NCBI RefSeq assembly: GCF_000496735.2
Contig: NZ_AYLO01000006.1
Span: forward strand, 1 to 41,980
Length of the DNA: 41,980 bases
Direction of reading: 5' to 3'
Source: Methyloglobulus morosus KoM1
GTDB lineage: Bacteria; Pseudomonadota; Gammaproteobacteria; Methylococcales; Methylomonadaceae
The notes under the pieces are model-generated. The model saw only the letters and a program-made list of their open reading frames with translations, searched no databases and had not been told where the DNA came from. Below, piece by piece: positions 26,560 to 38,587 of this stretch. A program made the translations under genes and the position numbers. Every line of letters begins with the position of its first letter. The stretch's first letter is position 1.

Positions 26560-29007
26560 ATGAAATACCTTGTTAAGTCAAACCAACAACTATCTGCCAG
26601 ATATTTGGGTCGTTGCCTACTCGCGTTAGGTTTGTTACTCATCGGTACAGCATCGGTGGCGGGAACCGTGTCCCAAGTGCCGTTGTTCCTGACCACCACC
26701 GTAAAACCTAACGTGATGCTGATGCTGGATGATTCTGGTTCGATGGCTACCACGGTTGCGCCGACACCATCGCCGTATGATCCTGCCATAACCTATAAAG
26801 ATGCAGCCTATTGCGCCACCAACCCAGAGGCGAACACAAAAACGCCCGTAGTAGGCTCCCCAAAGGTCAGGTCAGGTTATCCCCAAACAACTTCAAATAC
26901 CGCATCGCCTACCGTTGTTACAACCAATAGCGTTGATTCGTCCCGTACAACCAGCAGTTCGTGCAGCAAGGCAGCCAGCAGCATCAGTAAAACTACGTCT
27001 AGCACCAATAGCGCCACTACCAGCACGACCAGCACCACCAACACGGGCACAGCGATAATCAGCACCAAAACTGATAACAAAGTAGACACTACAACTTCCA
27101 CTAAAGTGAGTACCGTAACCTCGGCAAGTTGGTCTGGCACCCCTAAGTCTTGTCATGTTACGAAAACTGTCACCACTACTGTCACTACGACTGTCACGAC
27201 GACGATTACCGATACGGTTACGAAGACAGATTTTGTCATCTACGGCACGACAATCCCTCCCGAATTCTTTGGTAACAAGACTAAGTTAGGCACAGGAACC
27301 AAATGCTTTGATGCCACCAAGAACTACGTGACCACGCTTACTTTGCCATCGCAGGTAGACCCGACAAAGCCCGACCAAGTTGCCAATTACTTGAACTGGT
27401 TTTACATAGAACAGCTAAAACTAAAAGGGAGCGGTTCGAAAACGCGCTTGGAAGTAGCCAAGTCCGCCGCCAATACCTTGGTGGATTCCTTAACTAACGT
27501 ACGGCTCGGTTTTTCGGTTTTAGCATTTGAAGAAGGCGGTATATTGCTGGAAGTGGTCGATGACTTGGGGCCGACCAAAAAAGCCAATATTAAAAGCCAG
27601 ATTAATGCGCAGACTGCCCATACATGGACGCCACTGGCGGAAGTCATGTCCGATATTGGCATGTACTTTGCGACCGGGAGTAGCGATGTTATTTTGCATG
27701 CCGGCCAAAGTAACAAATCTACACAATCAGCAACTACCGTTTTTACTGGTAATTTGGCTGACGGGACCGGTTGGTCAGGGCGTACTGCAATTCCTGCATC
27801 TGAACGTACAGATCCGGTGACCCATGCAGTTAGCGATGAACCAAAATTTAGCACCAGCCCCATCCAATTCAGTTGCCAAAAAAACTTTGCGGTGGTCGTG
27901 ACCGATGGGCTCCCAACTAAAGACCTAAACATATCAACTATCCTACAAGATTATGATGGCGATTGTACCCTGGCTGACGGCTCGCTCAACAGTGCGGTTT
28001 GCAGCAGCGCTGATATGAAAAATGCTTACGACTATGGCAATCTAGGGAATACTCCCAGCGATTATTTGGACGATGTCACCCAAGCCCTACACGAGATGGA
28101 TTTAAGGCCAGACCTGAGAAAGCCGAAAATAGAATCTGCGGCTGCCAAAAGCAATCTAAGCACTTTCATTGTCGGCTTAGCGGATGATGCGATCAACCCT
28201 ACCCTCCCAGGGGTGAACCCGCTGCCTAGGGATGCTGCTATCCAGGGCGGGGGGAGTTTTATATTTGCGGGCGATGAAGATGAATTGACAGCCAGTTTGT
28301 TGCGTACTTTCCAATCTATCGTCGATCGTACCAGCTCGTCTTCTTCCGTGGCGGCCAACTCCACGCAGTTCCAAACCGATGCCTTACTGTTTCAGGCTTT
28401 GTTTGACAGCACCAACTGGTCTGGTAACATCAAGGCCTTTAATATATTGACTGAAGATACTAACCACAACGGTATACTTGATAGCTCTCCCTTTAATGAA
28501 GATCTTAACGGTAATGGCAAGATCGACGCAGGTGCAATTGACAAAAATAATCCCCGCTGGAATGCCGATACCCGGATACCTGCCCAATCCGACCGCCGCA
28601 TCTTTACGGTCGACCCAACCAAAACCGCACCTGCGGGCATTGATTTTCTATGGGGCGGCTTAAATACCGCCCAGAAAACTGTCCTGGATTCGACCAACGT
28701 TTCGAATTCCAGCAGCCCTATCCTTGATTACTTGCGTGGCGACCAAAGCAATGAGGGGACGGCATCTGGAGAATATCGAATACGCAATTCATTATTGGGG
28801 GATATCGTGAATTCCGATCCCATGTTTGTTGGTGGTGAAGACTTGGGGCATGGCAACCTGCCAGGATCCGAAGGCAGTTCTTATCCTGCATACGTGAGTG
28901 AAAAAAAGACGAAAACCCAAATGTTATATGTGGGTGCGAACGATGGCATGCTGCATGGCTTCAATGTTAACGTTGGGAAAGGATGCAAGTGTCGTCGGCC
29001 CAGATGA
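26560..29007 (+). CDS. pilY1: PilY1 N-terminal part (signal, von Willebrand A region)
   Basis: This 815-residue open frame holds a signal peptide (to about residue 35) and a von Willebrand A-type metal site DDSGS at residues 57-61. A Ser/Thr/Lys-rich insertion follows (about residues 108-226), then the rest of the A-like domain (LEVAKSAANTLVDSLTNVRLGFSVLAF). Two calcium-loop-like motifs, DTNHNGILD and DLNGNGKIDA, lie before the first propeller motif. PilY1 is exported to the pilus tip, where it helps surface sensing and adhesion. The last ten or so residues after GFNVNVGK are out of frame. The gene lies between pilX and a pilin gene, as in Pseudomonas. A GGGTGG-type ribosome binding site precedes the ATG. 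Confidence 0.85.
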   Translation: MKYLVKSNQQLSARYLGRCLLALGLLLIGTASVAGTVSQVPLFLTTTVKPNVMLMLDDSGSMATTVAPTPSPYDPAITYKDAAYCATNPEANTKTPVVGSPKVRSGYPQTTSNTASPTVVTTNSVDSSRTTSSSCSKAASSISKTTSSTNSATTSTTSTTNTGTAIISTKTDNKVDTTTSTKVSTVTSASWSGTPKSCHVTKTVTTTVTTTVTTTITDTVTKTDFVIYGTTIPPEFFGNKTKLGTGTKCFDATKNYVTTLTLPSQVDPTKPDQVANYLNWFYIEQLKLKGSGSKTRLEVAKSAANTLVDSLTNVRLGFSVLAFEEGGILLEVVDDLGPTKKANIKSQINAQTAHTWTPLAEVMSDIGMYFATGSSDVILHAGQSNKSTQSATTVFTGNLADGTGWSGRTAIPASERTDPVTHAVSDEPKFSTSPIQFSCQKNFAVVVTDGLPTKDLNISTILQDYDGDCTLADGSLNSAVCSSADMKNAYDYGNLGNTPSDYLDDVTQALHEMDLRPDLRKPKIESAAAKSNLSTFIVGLADDAINPTLPGVNPLPRDAAIQGGGSFIFAGDEDELTASLLRTFQSIVDRTSSSSSVAANSTQFQTDALLFQALFDSTNWSGNIKAFNILTEDTNHNGILDSSPFNEDLNGNGKIDAGAIDKNNPRWNADTRIPAQSDRRIFTVDPTKTAPAGIDFLWGGLNTAQKTVLDSTNVSNSSSPILDYLRGDQSNEGTASGEYRIRNSLLGDIVNSDPMFVGGEDLGHGNLPGSEGSSYPAYVSEKKTKTQMLYVGANDGMLHGFNVNVGKGCKCRRPR

Positions 29008-30592
29008 AGGCAAGGAAGTTTTTGCTTACGTGCCGAATGCGGTTATTTCCAAAGAGTTGGCAAGCTTAGGCGACAAAAACTACAGCCATCAATACTTTGT
29101 CGACGGCGTAACCCAATATAATGATGTGTTTTATAACGGCGGATGGCACTCGGTTTTGGTTGGCGCTACCGGTGGCGGTGCCACCACAGAGGTGGGGGGC
29201 GCGAATGGCACAGGAGGAAAAGGGGTATTTGCACTTGATGTCAGCCATGCTGATAGTTTTAGCGCTAGCGATGTGCTTTGGGAATTCACTAGCCGGAACA
29301 ATTCGGATTTGGGTTATACCATACCCGTGCCCATAATCGCCCGTATGGCAAATGGGCATTGGGCGGCGATTGTGGCGAATGGTTACAATAGCGGTGGAGG
29401 AAAGGCGGCATTGTTCATTATTGATATCCAAACCGGTACGCCCATCCAAACCGGTGGGTGTGCCACCCCACCTTGCCAAGCAATAATTGCGGAGAGCGCG
29501 GGTAGTAATGGCTTATCTAGCCCAACGGCTGTCGATGTCAGTGGTGACGGGATTACCGATTATATTTACGCAGGTGACCTGAAAGGCAATATGTGGAAAT
29601 TTGACGTCACCAATACTGATCCGGCAAATTGGGGTGTGGCTTACTCCTCGTCTCAGGCTTCCCCAAGCCCTATGTTCGTGGCTTTAGATGGCGCTTCTGT
29701 AAGACAGCCCATTACTTCGAAACCCGCTGTGTCCAAGGCAAAAGCGACTGATCAACATAGTGGGGTCATGGTGTATTTTGGTACAGGCAAGTATTTTGAA
29801 GATGGTGACCACGCGGTTCCATCTGATCCACAGGTTCAATCCATCTATGGAATTTGGGACAAGTGCGATAAGTCCAGTGCATCGAATTGCAATGGTGTTG
29901 TTTCGGGCCGTAGTGCACTGCAACAGCAGTCAATTATTGCAGAAACCTCAGGAACAACAACATTATCTGACGGAACAACAACGACAACGGCAGACCAAAG
30001 TGTGCGTGTCACATCAAAGTGCGAAGTTGCGTATGGTTCTACAGTGCCGACGACACTGACCACCCCATGCACGAATAGCATCAACAGGCTAGGTTGGTTT
30101 ATGGACTTGGTTCAACCCCCTAATGGCACCAAACAAGCGGAACGGGTAGTGAGTACGCCGATTATTCGGAATACTGCGGTAGTTTTTGTGACCTTGATTC
30201 CCACTAATGCCACATGCGAACCCAGCGGTACAGGTTGGGTCATGGAGCTTGACTTTAATGGTGCCCGCTTTACCGGATCGCCGATTGACATCAACAATGA
30301 CGGAAGGATTGATGCCCATGATTTGATCAAATTGTCAGATGGTACACTAGCGGCTGCATCAGGTCTTGGCTCCAAGGTGGGCATTATTAAAACCCCGGCG
30401 GTTGTTGGTACTGAGGTAGGGCGTGAACAGAAATATTTAAGCGGGAGCGGCAGCACCACTGGTGAAACTGAGCAGGATTTTGGCGAGACAGCACCGACAG
30501 ATCCCGATGAACCAACATGTGATCCAACTAACCCTAGGGCTTGCGCAGCCTCGCATGGCCCAATTAGAAGTTCGTGGCGGCAATTGCGTTGA
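28898..30592 (+). CDS. pilY1: PilY1 C-terminal part (beta-propeller)
   Basis: The open frame extends back to a GTG at 28898, but only the part from about 28977 on resembles PilY1; before that it is an out-of-frame reading of the first fragment. It encodes the C-terminal seven-bladed propeller. Recognisable pieces are KEVFAYVPNAV, YSHQYFVDG, GGWHSVLVGATGGG, GKGVFALDVSHAD, and AVDVSGDGITDYIYAGDLKG with NMWKFDV, which is the calcium-binding loop and adjoining blade. DINNDGRIDAHD is a further calcium-like loop. The end, RSSWRQLR, is the usual PilY1 terminus. On its own it would lack a signal peptide and would not be exported. Confidence 0.82.
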   Translation: MKKRRKPKCYMWVRTMACCMASMLTLGKDASVVGPDEGKEVFAYVPNAVISKELASLGDKNYSHQYFVDGVTQYNDVFYNGGWHSVLVGATGGGATTEVGGANGTGGKGVFALDVSHADSFSASDVLWEFTSRNNSDLGYTIPVPIIARMANGHWAAIVANGYNSGGGKAALFIIDIQTGTPIQTGGCATPPCQAIIAESAGSNGLSSPTAVDVSGDGITDYIYAGDLKGNMWKFDVTNTDPANWGVAYSSSQASPSPMFVALDGASVRQPITSKPAVSKAKATDQHSGVMVYFGTGKYFEDGDHAVPSDPQVQSIYGIWDKCDKSSASNCNGVVSGRSALQQQSIIAETSGTTTLSDGTTTTTADQSVRVTSKCEVAYGSTVPTTLTTPCTNSINRLGWFMDLVQPPNGTKQAERVVSTPIIRNTAVVFVTLIPTNATCEPSGTGWVMELDFNGARFTGSPIDINNDGRIDAHDLIKLSDGTLAAASGLGSKVGIIKTPAVVGTEVGREQKYLSGSGSTTGETEQDFGETAPTDPDEPTCDPTNPRACAASHGPIRSSWRQLR

Positions 30593-30622
30593 GCTTTGGC
30601 AAATATTAATCGGTGAATGACA

Positions 30623-31108
30623 ATGTTTAGGATGCATAAAGGCTTTACCTTAATCGAGCTGATGGTCGCCGTGGCGATTATTGGCATATTGTCCGCCATT
30701 GCTGTCCCGAGTTATATGGATAGTGTAACGAAATCCCGAAGAAAGGACGCAGAAGGGGCTTTGGAAGGTTTTGCCAATGCCATGGAGCGGCATTTTACGG
30801 ATGTTAACAATTACTGCAATGTAGGAGGTACAGGGGGGGCGAACACGTGTGGTGACACCGACACAACCAATGATACGGGGTCTCCACCTCTATCGTTTTA
30901 TCCAGCAAAAAGCCCCATTGACGGAAATCAAGTTTATTACAATCTGACGATTAGTGCGGTTACACCTAGCACTTACATTTTACTCGCCACACCCACAGGT
31001 GCTCAAACCGGAAATGGGGCTCTTCAACTAGATAACACAGGAGCTCGTTTCTGGGATAAAAATAATGATGGTACCTTCGATACGACAACTGAAAAAACTT
31101 GGGAGTAA
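30623..31108 (+). CDS. pilE: PilE-type type IV pilin
   Basis: A 161-residue pilin-like protein with the leader MFRMHKG before FTLIELMVAVAIIGILSAIAVPSYMDSVTKSRRKDAE, a textbook class III signal. The C-terminal DKNNDGTFDTTTEKTW is a calcium-loop-like end seen in many PilE minor pilins, and a Cys pair (YCNVG and NTCGD) may form a disulfide. I chose ATG 30623 because the ribosome binding site GGTGA lies six bases upstream; it directly abuts the earlier ATG at 30617. It is the last gene of the cluster and is probably a minor tip pilin like Pseudomonas PilE, not the major subunit. Confidence 0.88.
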   Translation: MFRMHKGFTLIELMVAVAIIGILSAIAVPSYMDSVTKSRRKDAEGALEGFANAMERHFTDVNNYCNVGGTGGANTCGDTDTTNDTGSPPLSFYPAKSPIDGNQVYYNLTISAVTPSTYILLATPTGAQTGNGALQLDNTGARFWDKNNDGTFDTTTEKTWE

Positions 31109-31270
31109 GCGATCAGTCTTTTCGGATTAAAATCATTGATACTGCTATTTGCTTTACTCCAATAAGTTACTAAATTACTGTCATCATTCCGGCATCCAAA
31201 AGCCAGGGATATAGACTTATCATCAATAGAGAGCATTGAATAACCGTTCTTGAAGGGTGATGGTAACGTA

Positions 31271-33679
31271 TTAACCAACCAATTCATCAGCACTAAAATC
31301 ATCCACGCTGATCGCCTGCAACCGTGCTTGCTCTGCCGTAATCAGTAACTGGGCTTCCGCTTGGGTGATGATATTAAGGCTCAGCGCATCATTTACCAAC
31401 GTCGATAGCTCGCCTTTCGCCAACTGCTTTTGTTTTTGCGCTAGCTTTATCTTAGCTTCCACCGGAGCGGCCGCCAACACGGCCTTGAAAGCCACTTCAA
31501 TCCTGCCCGTCGCATCATCAGGCTTGCTGTTGATGTAGATTCCTTGAGTTAAGCGGTCTCGTCCGGGCGAATCTGCCAACAGCAATGCAGCACATGCGTG
31601 GACTAGCTTATCGCTGGCGGGTTTGTTGGGTTTGCCAAGCGGGAAAATCACGGCATTTAGCAGGCAAGCTATGGGCCGGAACGGTAATTTGGTCAAAATA
31701 TCCGCCAACGCTTGTTGGGTTCGGTAGATGCTTTCTTGGCAAGCCCAATGCAACAGCGGCAAATCTTGATTTTGTTTGCCTTGATTTTCATAGTGTTTCA
31801 GCACGCAGGAACACAGGTAAAGGTTAGCCAAGGCATCGGCGAAACGGCTTGAAAGCCGTTCTTTGCGTTTGAGTGCGCCTCCCAGGGTGAGCAGGGCATA
31901 ATCGGCAAGGAAAGCGAAGCCGACACTGAGCCGTGCAACCTGACGGTAATAACGTTTGGTGTCCTTATCCCCCGGTGTTGCCAGAAAACAAGCATTGGTC
32001 AAGCCCAGCCACAAACAAGCGGCTTTATTGTGCCCCCAAAATCCAATGTGTTGGAAGAATACCTTATCGAATTGTTCCAGTTTTCCTTCAGCTATTGCCG
32101 CCATTTCCTGTTGTATGTAAGGATGGCAGCGGATTGCCCCTTGTCCGAAGATCATCATGGTGCGGGTGAGGATGTTTGCGCCTTCAACGGTGATACTGAC
32201 AGGTATCACCTGATACACCCGGCCCAGGTAATTCTTCGGTCCCAGGCAAATGCCGGAACCGCCTTGGATATCCATGCCGTCGTTCACAACTCGGCGCATC
32301 CGTTCGGTCAATTCGTATTTCAGGATGGCGGAAATGACCGCCGGTTTTTCGCCTTGGTCTAAAGCGGCATTGGTGACTTGCCGAGCGGCATCGAGGATGT
32401 AGGTTTCACCCGCCATACGCGCCAACACTTCTTCAATGCCTTCAAATTCGCCGATGGGCAGGTTGAATTGTTTGCGGATACGGGCATAAGCACCCGTATT
32501 CCGGCAGGTAAATTTTGCCGCCCCTACACTTAGGGCAGGAAGTGAGATAGCCCTTCCGGTGGTTAGGCATTGCATCAACATCTTCCAGCCGTTGCCGACT
32601 TGGGCAACGCCGCCGATGATCCAGTCCATCGGGATAAACACGTCTTTGCCCCAGTTCGGGCCGTTTTGGAACGCTGAATCCAAAGGGAAATGCCGCCTTC
32701 CAATAGAAACGCCCGGCGTGTTCGTAGGGATGAGGGCGACCGTAATGCCGATATTTTCCTTTTCGCCGATCAAATGGTCAGGGTCGTAGAGTTTGAACGC
32801 AAGACCTAACACAGTGGCGACAGGTCCTAAGGTGATATAACGCTTGTCCCAGTTGAGGCGTATCCCCAATACCTTATCGTTGCCGTTAAATTTGCCGTAG
32901 CAGACAATGCCCGTATCCGGCATCGCCCCTGCATCGCTGCCTGCATGCGGCCCTGTCAAGGCGAAAGCGGGAATCTCCTCGCCGTTTGCCAAGCGCGGGA
33001 GGTAGTGGTTTTTTTGTTCCTCGGTGCCGTAATTGAGCAGCAGTTTCGCCGGCCCCAGGGAATTCGGCACCATCACGGTGACCGCTGCCGTGCTGCTGCG
33101 GCTGGAGATTTTCATGACGATTTCCGAGTGCGCGGATTCCGAAAATTCCAGCCCGCCGTATTTTTTGGGGATCATCATGCCGCAAAACTTTTGTTTTTTG
33201 ATGTAATCCCAGACTTCCTTGGGTAAATCGTTACGGTTATGGGTAATGTCCCAATCGTTCAGCATCGCGCACAGCGTTTCCACGGGGCCGTCGATAAAGG
33301 CTTGCTCTTCTTTGGAGAACTTTGCTGCTGGGAGATTTTGCAAGATGTCCCAGTTGGGATTGCCGGAAAACAATTCCGCATCCCACCATGTGTTGCCTGC
33401 TTCCAGCGCTTCCCGTTCGGTTTGCGACATGGGGGGCAATGCGGATTTCATTAGCTTGAAAACCAAGCTGCTGATGAGTTTTTGCCGGATGGGGATGACG
33501 GTGATCGGGATAAAAACCAGCAGAAAGGCCACCCACAAACCTTTGCCGAACAGCGTAAGCCCTTGAGTGACAAGGTAACCTGCCAGTAAGCCGCCAACGG
33601 CAAGGGTTGTCCAGTGAATGGATGCTTTGCGGTACGACAAAATCCACAAGACGATGATAAGCGCGAGTAGCCAGAGCAT
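31271..33679 (-). CDS. fadE: acyl-CoA dehydrogenase FadE
   Basis: An 802-residue membrane-associated acyl-CoA dehydrogenase of the FadE type (814 in E. coli), starting fatty acid beta-oxidation. Two or three N-terminal hydrophobic helices (to about residue 70) precede the FAD-dependent core. The core shows WDYIKKQKFCGMMIPKKYGG, FALTGPHAGSDAGAMPDTG (FAD and substrate binding), DMDIQGGSGICLGP-type helices, and PVSITVEGANILTRTMMIFGQGA, with the catalytic-region Glu. A GGAGAA ribosome binding site precedes the ATG at 33679. It is a lone gene here with no fadBA neighbours. In a methanotroph this would suggest lipid turnover and not growth on fatty acids. Confidence 0.92.
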   Translation of the reverse strand: MLWLLALIIVLWILSYRKASIHWTTLAVGGLLAGYLVTQGLTLFGKGLWVAFLLVFIPITVIPIRQKLISSLVFKLMKSALPPMSQTEREALEAGNTWWDAELFSGNPNWDILQNLPAAKFSKEEQAFIDGPVETLCAMLNDWDITHNRNDLPKEVWDYIKKQKFCGMMIPKKYGGLEFSESAHSEIVMKISSRSSTAAVTVMVPNSLGPAKLLLNYGTEEQKNHYLPRLANGEEIPAFALTGPHAGSDAGAMPDTGIVCYGKFNGNDKVLGIRLNWDKRYITLGPVATVLGLAFKLYDPDHLIGEKENIGITVALIPTNTPGVSIGRRHFPLDSAFQNGPNWGKDVFIPMDWIIGGVAQVGNGWKMLMQCLTTGRAISLPALSVGAAKFTCRNTGAYARIRKQFNLPIGEFEGIEEVLARMAGETYILDAARQVTNAALDQGEKPAVISAILKYELTERMRRVVNDGMDIQGGSGICLGPKNYLGRVYQVIPVSITVEGANILTRTMMIFGQGAIRCHPYIQQEMAAIAEGKLEQFDKVFFQHIGFWGHNKAACLWLGLTNACFLATPGDKDTKRYYRQVARLSVGFAFLADYALLTLGGALKRKERLSSRFADALANLYLCSCVLKHYENQGKQNQDLPLLHWACQESIYRTQQALADILTKLPFRPIACLLNAVIFPLGKPNKPASDKLVHACAALLLADSPGRDRLTQGIYINSKPDDATGRIEVAFKAVLAAAPVEAKIKLAQKQKQLAKGELSTLVNDALSLNIITQAEAQLLITAEQARLQAISVDDFSADELVG

Positions 33680-33833
33680 GGTGGTTCTCCAGGTGGTTTA
33701 CTTTAGTTTAGTGGCATTTGCAATAAAATAAAGATTTGTTTTTGCAATATTTATTTATGCCAATTCCATTGCTCTTGGGAGAAAAGACGGTTTTCGTAGC
33801 ATATCAAATGGGTGCTTTATTTATCCCAGCCGA

Positions 33834-33914
33834 GTAGGTCAGGGTACGCGTTAGCGTTCCCTGACGCTTTTCCATAAAATCTCACATAACCGCTATCGCG
33901 GCAATGTGACCTAC
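33834..33914. repeat. REPIN-like inverted pair of GTAG-headed hairpins
   Basis: Two hairpins face each other. The first, on the plus strand, is GTAG followed by GTCAGGGTACGC / GCGTTCCCTGAC with loop GTTA (one mismatch). The second, on the minus strand, is GTAG followed by TCACATTGCCGC / GCGGTTATGTGA with loop GATA. Both begin GTAGGTCA and share the centre CGCG(T/A)TAGCG. A GTAG head next to an imperfect palindrome, in inverted pairs, is the form of REP/REPIN elements mobilised by REP-associated tyrosine transposases. Confidence 0.65.
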
Positions 33915-33934
33915 AAGTTTATAGTCCTGTAGAT

Positions 33935-36766
<2,832 letters not shown>

Positions 36767-36866
36767 TCGTTAAGACAGGGTTATTTAAACAGCCCGCAAT
36801 ATACGATTAATTGTGAATTAAGACAAATGGCAAGTACAAACGAGGAGCTTGCACTCTCAATTTCGA

Positions 36867-36915
36867 TAGCTGAACTTTGAGGCCATAAGCCACCAGCCCC
36901 TTTCAAAGTTAGCTA
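36867..36915. other. inverted repeat at the end of cysN
   Basis: TAGCTGAACTTTGA (36867-36880) pairs with TCAAAGTTAGCTA (36903-36915), a 13-pair stem with one bulged base. The cysN stop codon lies inside one arm. No T-run follows on the minus strand, so it is a possible terminator or 3' stabiliser of the cysN transcript. Confidence 0.4.
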
Positions 36916-38534
36916 TAAATAATTTTCTTGTTTTTCAACTCACCGTAAATATCATCTATCGACTGCTTGTCCGCATCGAAAACAATGTCGACGGAACTGT
37001 TATTTTCTATGCACAAGCAAAGCAAACCCGCGTGTTTGATAGCCGTGACCAATTCTGTGTTGGTTGTTTCAAGCACAGTGGCGGCATGGCCGTTATCGAA
37101 AAGTTTCCTTTCCAGTTGATAAGCGAATGTCTTGCCGTTTGCGCCCAATAAGGCGATGGCGGTTGCCGTTTGGCTGAAACGGGCGGCGCGGTCTTGGACG
37201 CTGACGGGGCTCAACTCTTCGTCCTCGGTTGTCCCCGTAATCATGCCTGCGCCGACCGTGCCGTTGGTCAGGCGGTCGATGATGATGAACGACCCTGTGC
37301 TTTTGCTGTTTTTGTAAGGGTCGAATACGACTGGTGCGGTAACCGAAACGGTGCAGGAGCCAATCTCGTTGAGTTTCAATTCATCGGCATCATGATGTTC
37401 CAGCGTGTTGACATCGATACGATGATGGATCAGGGAAATGGAACCGTACACTTTCCGTGTCGCTAGCTTGATCGCATATTGGCGGCTCGGAGTGAGCGGT
37501 TTTTCTGCCATCCAGACGATGCTGGCGCGGAATTTGTCGGAAACGACCGGAGCGTATTGGTCCTTGCCGACCAACATATCGCCACGGCTGACATCGATCT
37601 CGTCTTCCAGCGTAAAGGTGACCGCCATCGGTGGAAAGGCTTCCTGAAGGTCGCCGTCGAAGGTGACGATAGACTTGATTTTGCTGCTTTTGCCGGAGGG
37701 CAGGGCCGTGATGACATCGCCTTTGCGAAATACGCCAGAAGCCACCGTGCCGCAGAAGCCACGGAAGTCAAGGTTGGGGCGGTTGACGTATTGCACCGGA
37801 AAACGGGCATCGTTAAAGTTATGGTCGTTGGCGATTTTAACGGTGTTTAGCGCTTCCATCAGCGGTAAGCCCGTAAACCAGGGCATGTTGTCGCTGCGGT
37901 TGACTACGTTATCGCCATCCAGTGCGGACAAAGGTATGAAGCTAATGTCGTGCAAATCGAGGGTGCTGGTGAAGTCCAGGTAATCCTGTTTGATCTTATT
38001 GAACACGCCTTCGCTGTAATCCACCAAATCCATTTTGTTGACGGCGACGATAATGTGCCGGATACCCAGCAAAGAGGCAATAAAGCTGTGGCGTTTGGTT
38101 TGCGTTTGTACGCCGTATCGGGCATCGATCAGGATGATGGCGAGATCGCAGGTTGACGCGCCCGTTGCCATGTTGCGGGTGTATTGCTCGTGGCCTGGAG
38201 TGTCGGCAATGATGAACTTGCGGGTGGAAGTCGAAAAATAACGGTAGGCCACATCAATGGTAATGCCTTGCTCCCGTTCCGCCTGCAAGCCGTCAACGAG
38301 CAATGCCAAGTCGATTTTACCCGCACCTGTCGTGCCGGATTTGACGCTATCGGCTTGTACCGCCGCCAGTTGGTCTTCGTAAATCATTTTGGAATCATGC
38401 AACAAGCGGCCTATCAAGGTGCTTTTGCCGTCGTCGACATTACCGCAAGTCAAAAACCGCAGCATTTCCTTGCGTTCATGTTGCGCTAAATAAGCATCAA
38501 TGTCGGTGCTGATGAGTTCGGATTGGTGGGACAT
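36909..38534 (-). CDS. cysN: sulfate adenylyltransferase GTPase subunit CysN
   Basis: A 541-residue GTPase subunit of ATP sulfurylase, which with CysD activates sulfate to APS. GTP motifs are G1 GNVDDGKST (31-39), DTPGH (111-115) and NKMD (166-169). Then come EF-Tu-like beta-barrel domains with [20 protein letters not shown]. coli CysN is 475 residues. The extra 80-90 residues at the end resemble a shortened APS-kinase region ([22 protein letters not shown]) with a broken P-loop (GANGKT). The ATG at 38534 (MSHQSE) is preferred to the TTG 30 bases upstream. It is separated from cysD by a 430-base insert carrying another gene. Confidence 0.93.
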   Translation of the reverse strand: MSHQSELISTDIDAYLAQHERKEMLRFLTCGNVDDGKSTLIGRLLHDSKMIYEDQLAAVQADSVKSGTTGAGKIDLALLVDGLQAEREQGITIDVAYRYFSTSTRKFIIADTPGHEQYTRNMATGASTCDLAIILIDARYGVQTQTKRHSFIASLLGIRHIIVAVNKMDLVDYSEGVFNKIKQDYLDFTSTLDLHDISFIPLSALDGDNVVNRSDNMPWFTGLPLMEALNTVKIANDHNFNDARFPVQYVNRPNLDFRGFCGTVASGVFRKGDVITALPSGKSSKIKSIVTFDGDLQEAFPPMAVTFTLEDEIDVSRGDMLVGKDQYAPVVSDKFRASIVWMAEKPLTPSRQYAIKLATRKVYGSISLIHHRIDVNTLEHHDADELKLNEIGSCTVSVTAPVVFDPYKNSKSTGSFIIIDRLTNGTVGAGMITGTTEDEELSPVSVQDRAARFSQTATAIALLGANGKTFAYQLERKLFDNGHAATVLETTNTELVTAIKHAGLLCLCIENNSSVDIVFDADKQSIDDIYGELKNKKIIYS

Positions 38535-38561
38535 GAAAAATTTTCCTAAAATTTTTAGGCA

Positions 38562-38581
38562 CAAGGCGCAGGGCGCAAGGC
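38562..38581 (+). repeat. left arm of imperfect inverted repeat flanking the four-helix-bundle gene
   Basis: CAAGGCGCAGGGCGCAAGGC matches the reverse complement of 38937-38956 at about 16 of 20 positions. It lies just outside the stop of the small gene, between it and cysN. Confidence 0.55.
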
Positions 38582-38587
38582 ACAGTG

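Larger units (their letters stand above)
26560..30592 (+). pseudogene. pilY1: pilY1, frameshifted as sequenced
   Basis: Two reading frames together make one PilY1, the pilus-tip adhesin and pilus-biogenesis factor. Frame 1 (26560-29007) ends shortly after the conserved propeller start GANDGMLHGFN. Frame 2 continues with GKDASVVGPDEGKEVFAYVPNAV, exactly the segment expected next. Removing one base from the run GGGAAAGG at 28974-28982 restores a single product of about 1340 residues. The rest of both parts looks intact, with no further stops. This suggests a recent mutation, a sequencing error, or a switchable site, not long decay. Confidence 0.8.

Noticed and set aside
31024-31302. 92-residue minus-strand frame between pilE and fadE
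   Set aside because: It overlaps the ends of both genes, has no ribosome binding site and no recognisable features.
36767-36860. LexA/SOS box upstream of uvrA
   Set aside because: CTGT occurs, but no CTGT-N8-ACAG match is present.
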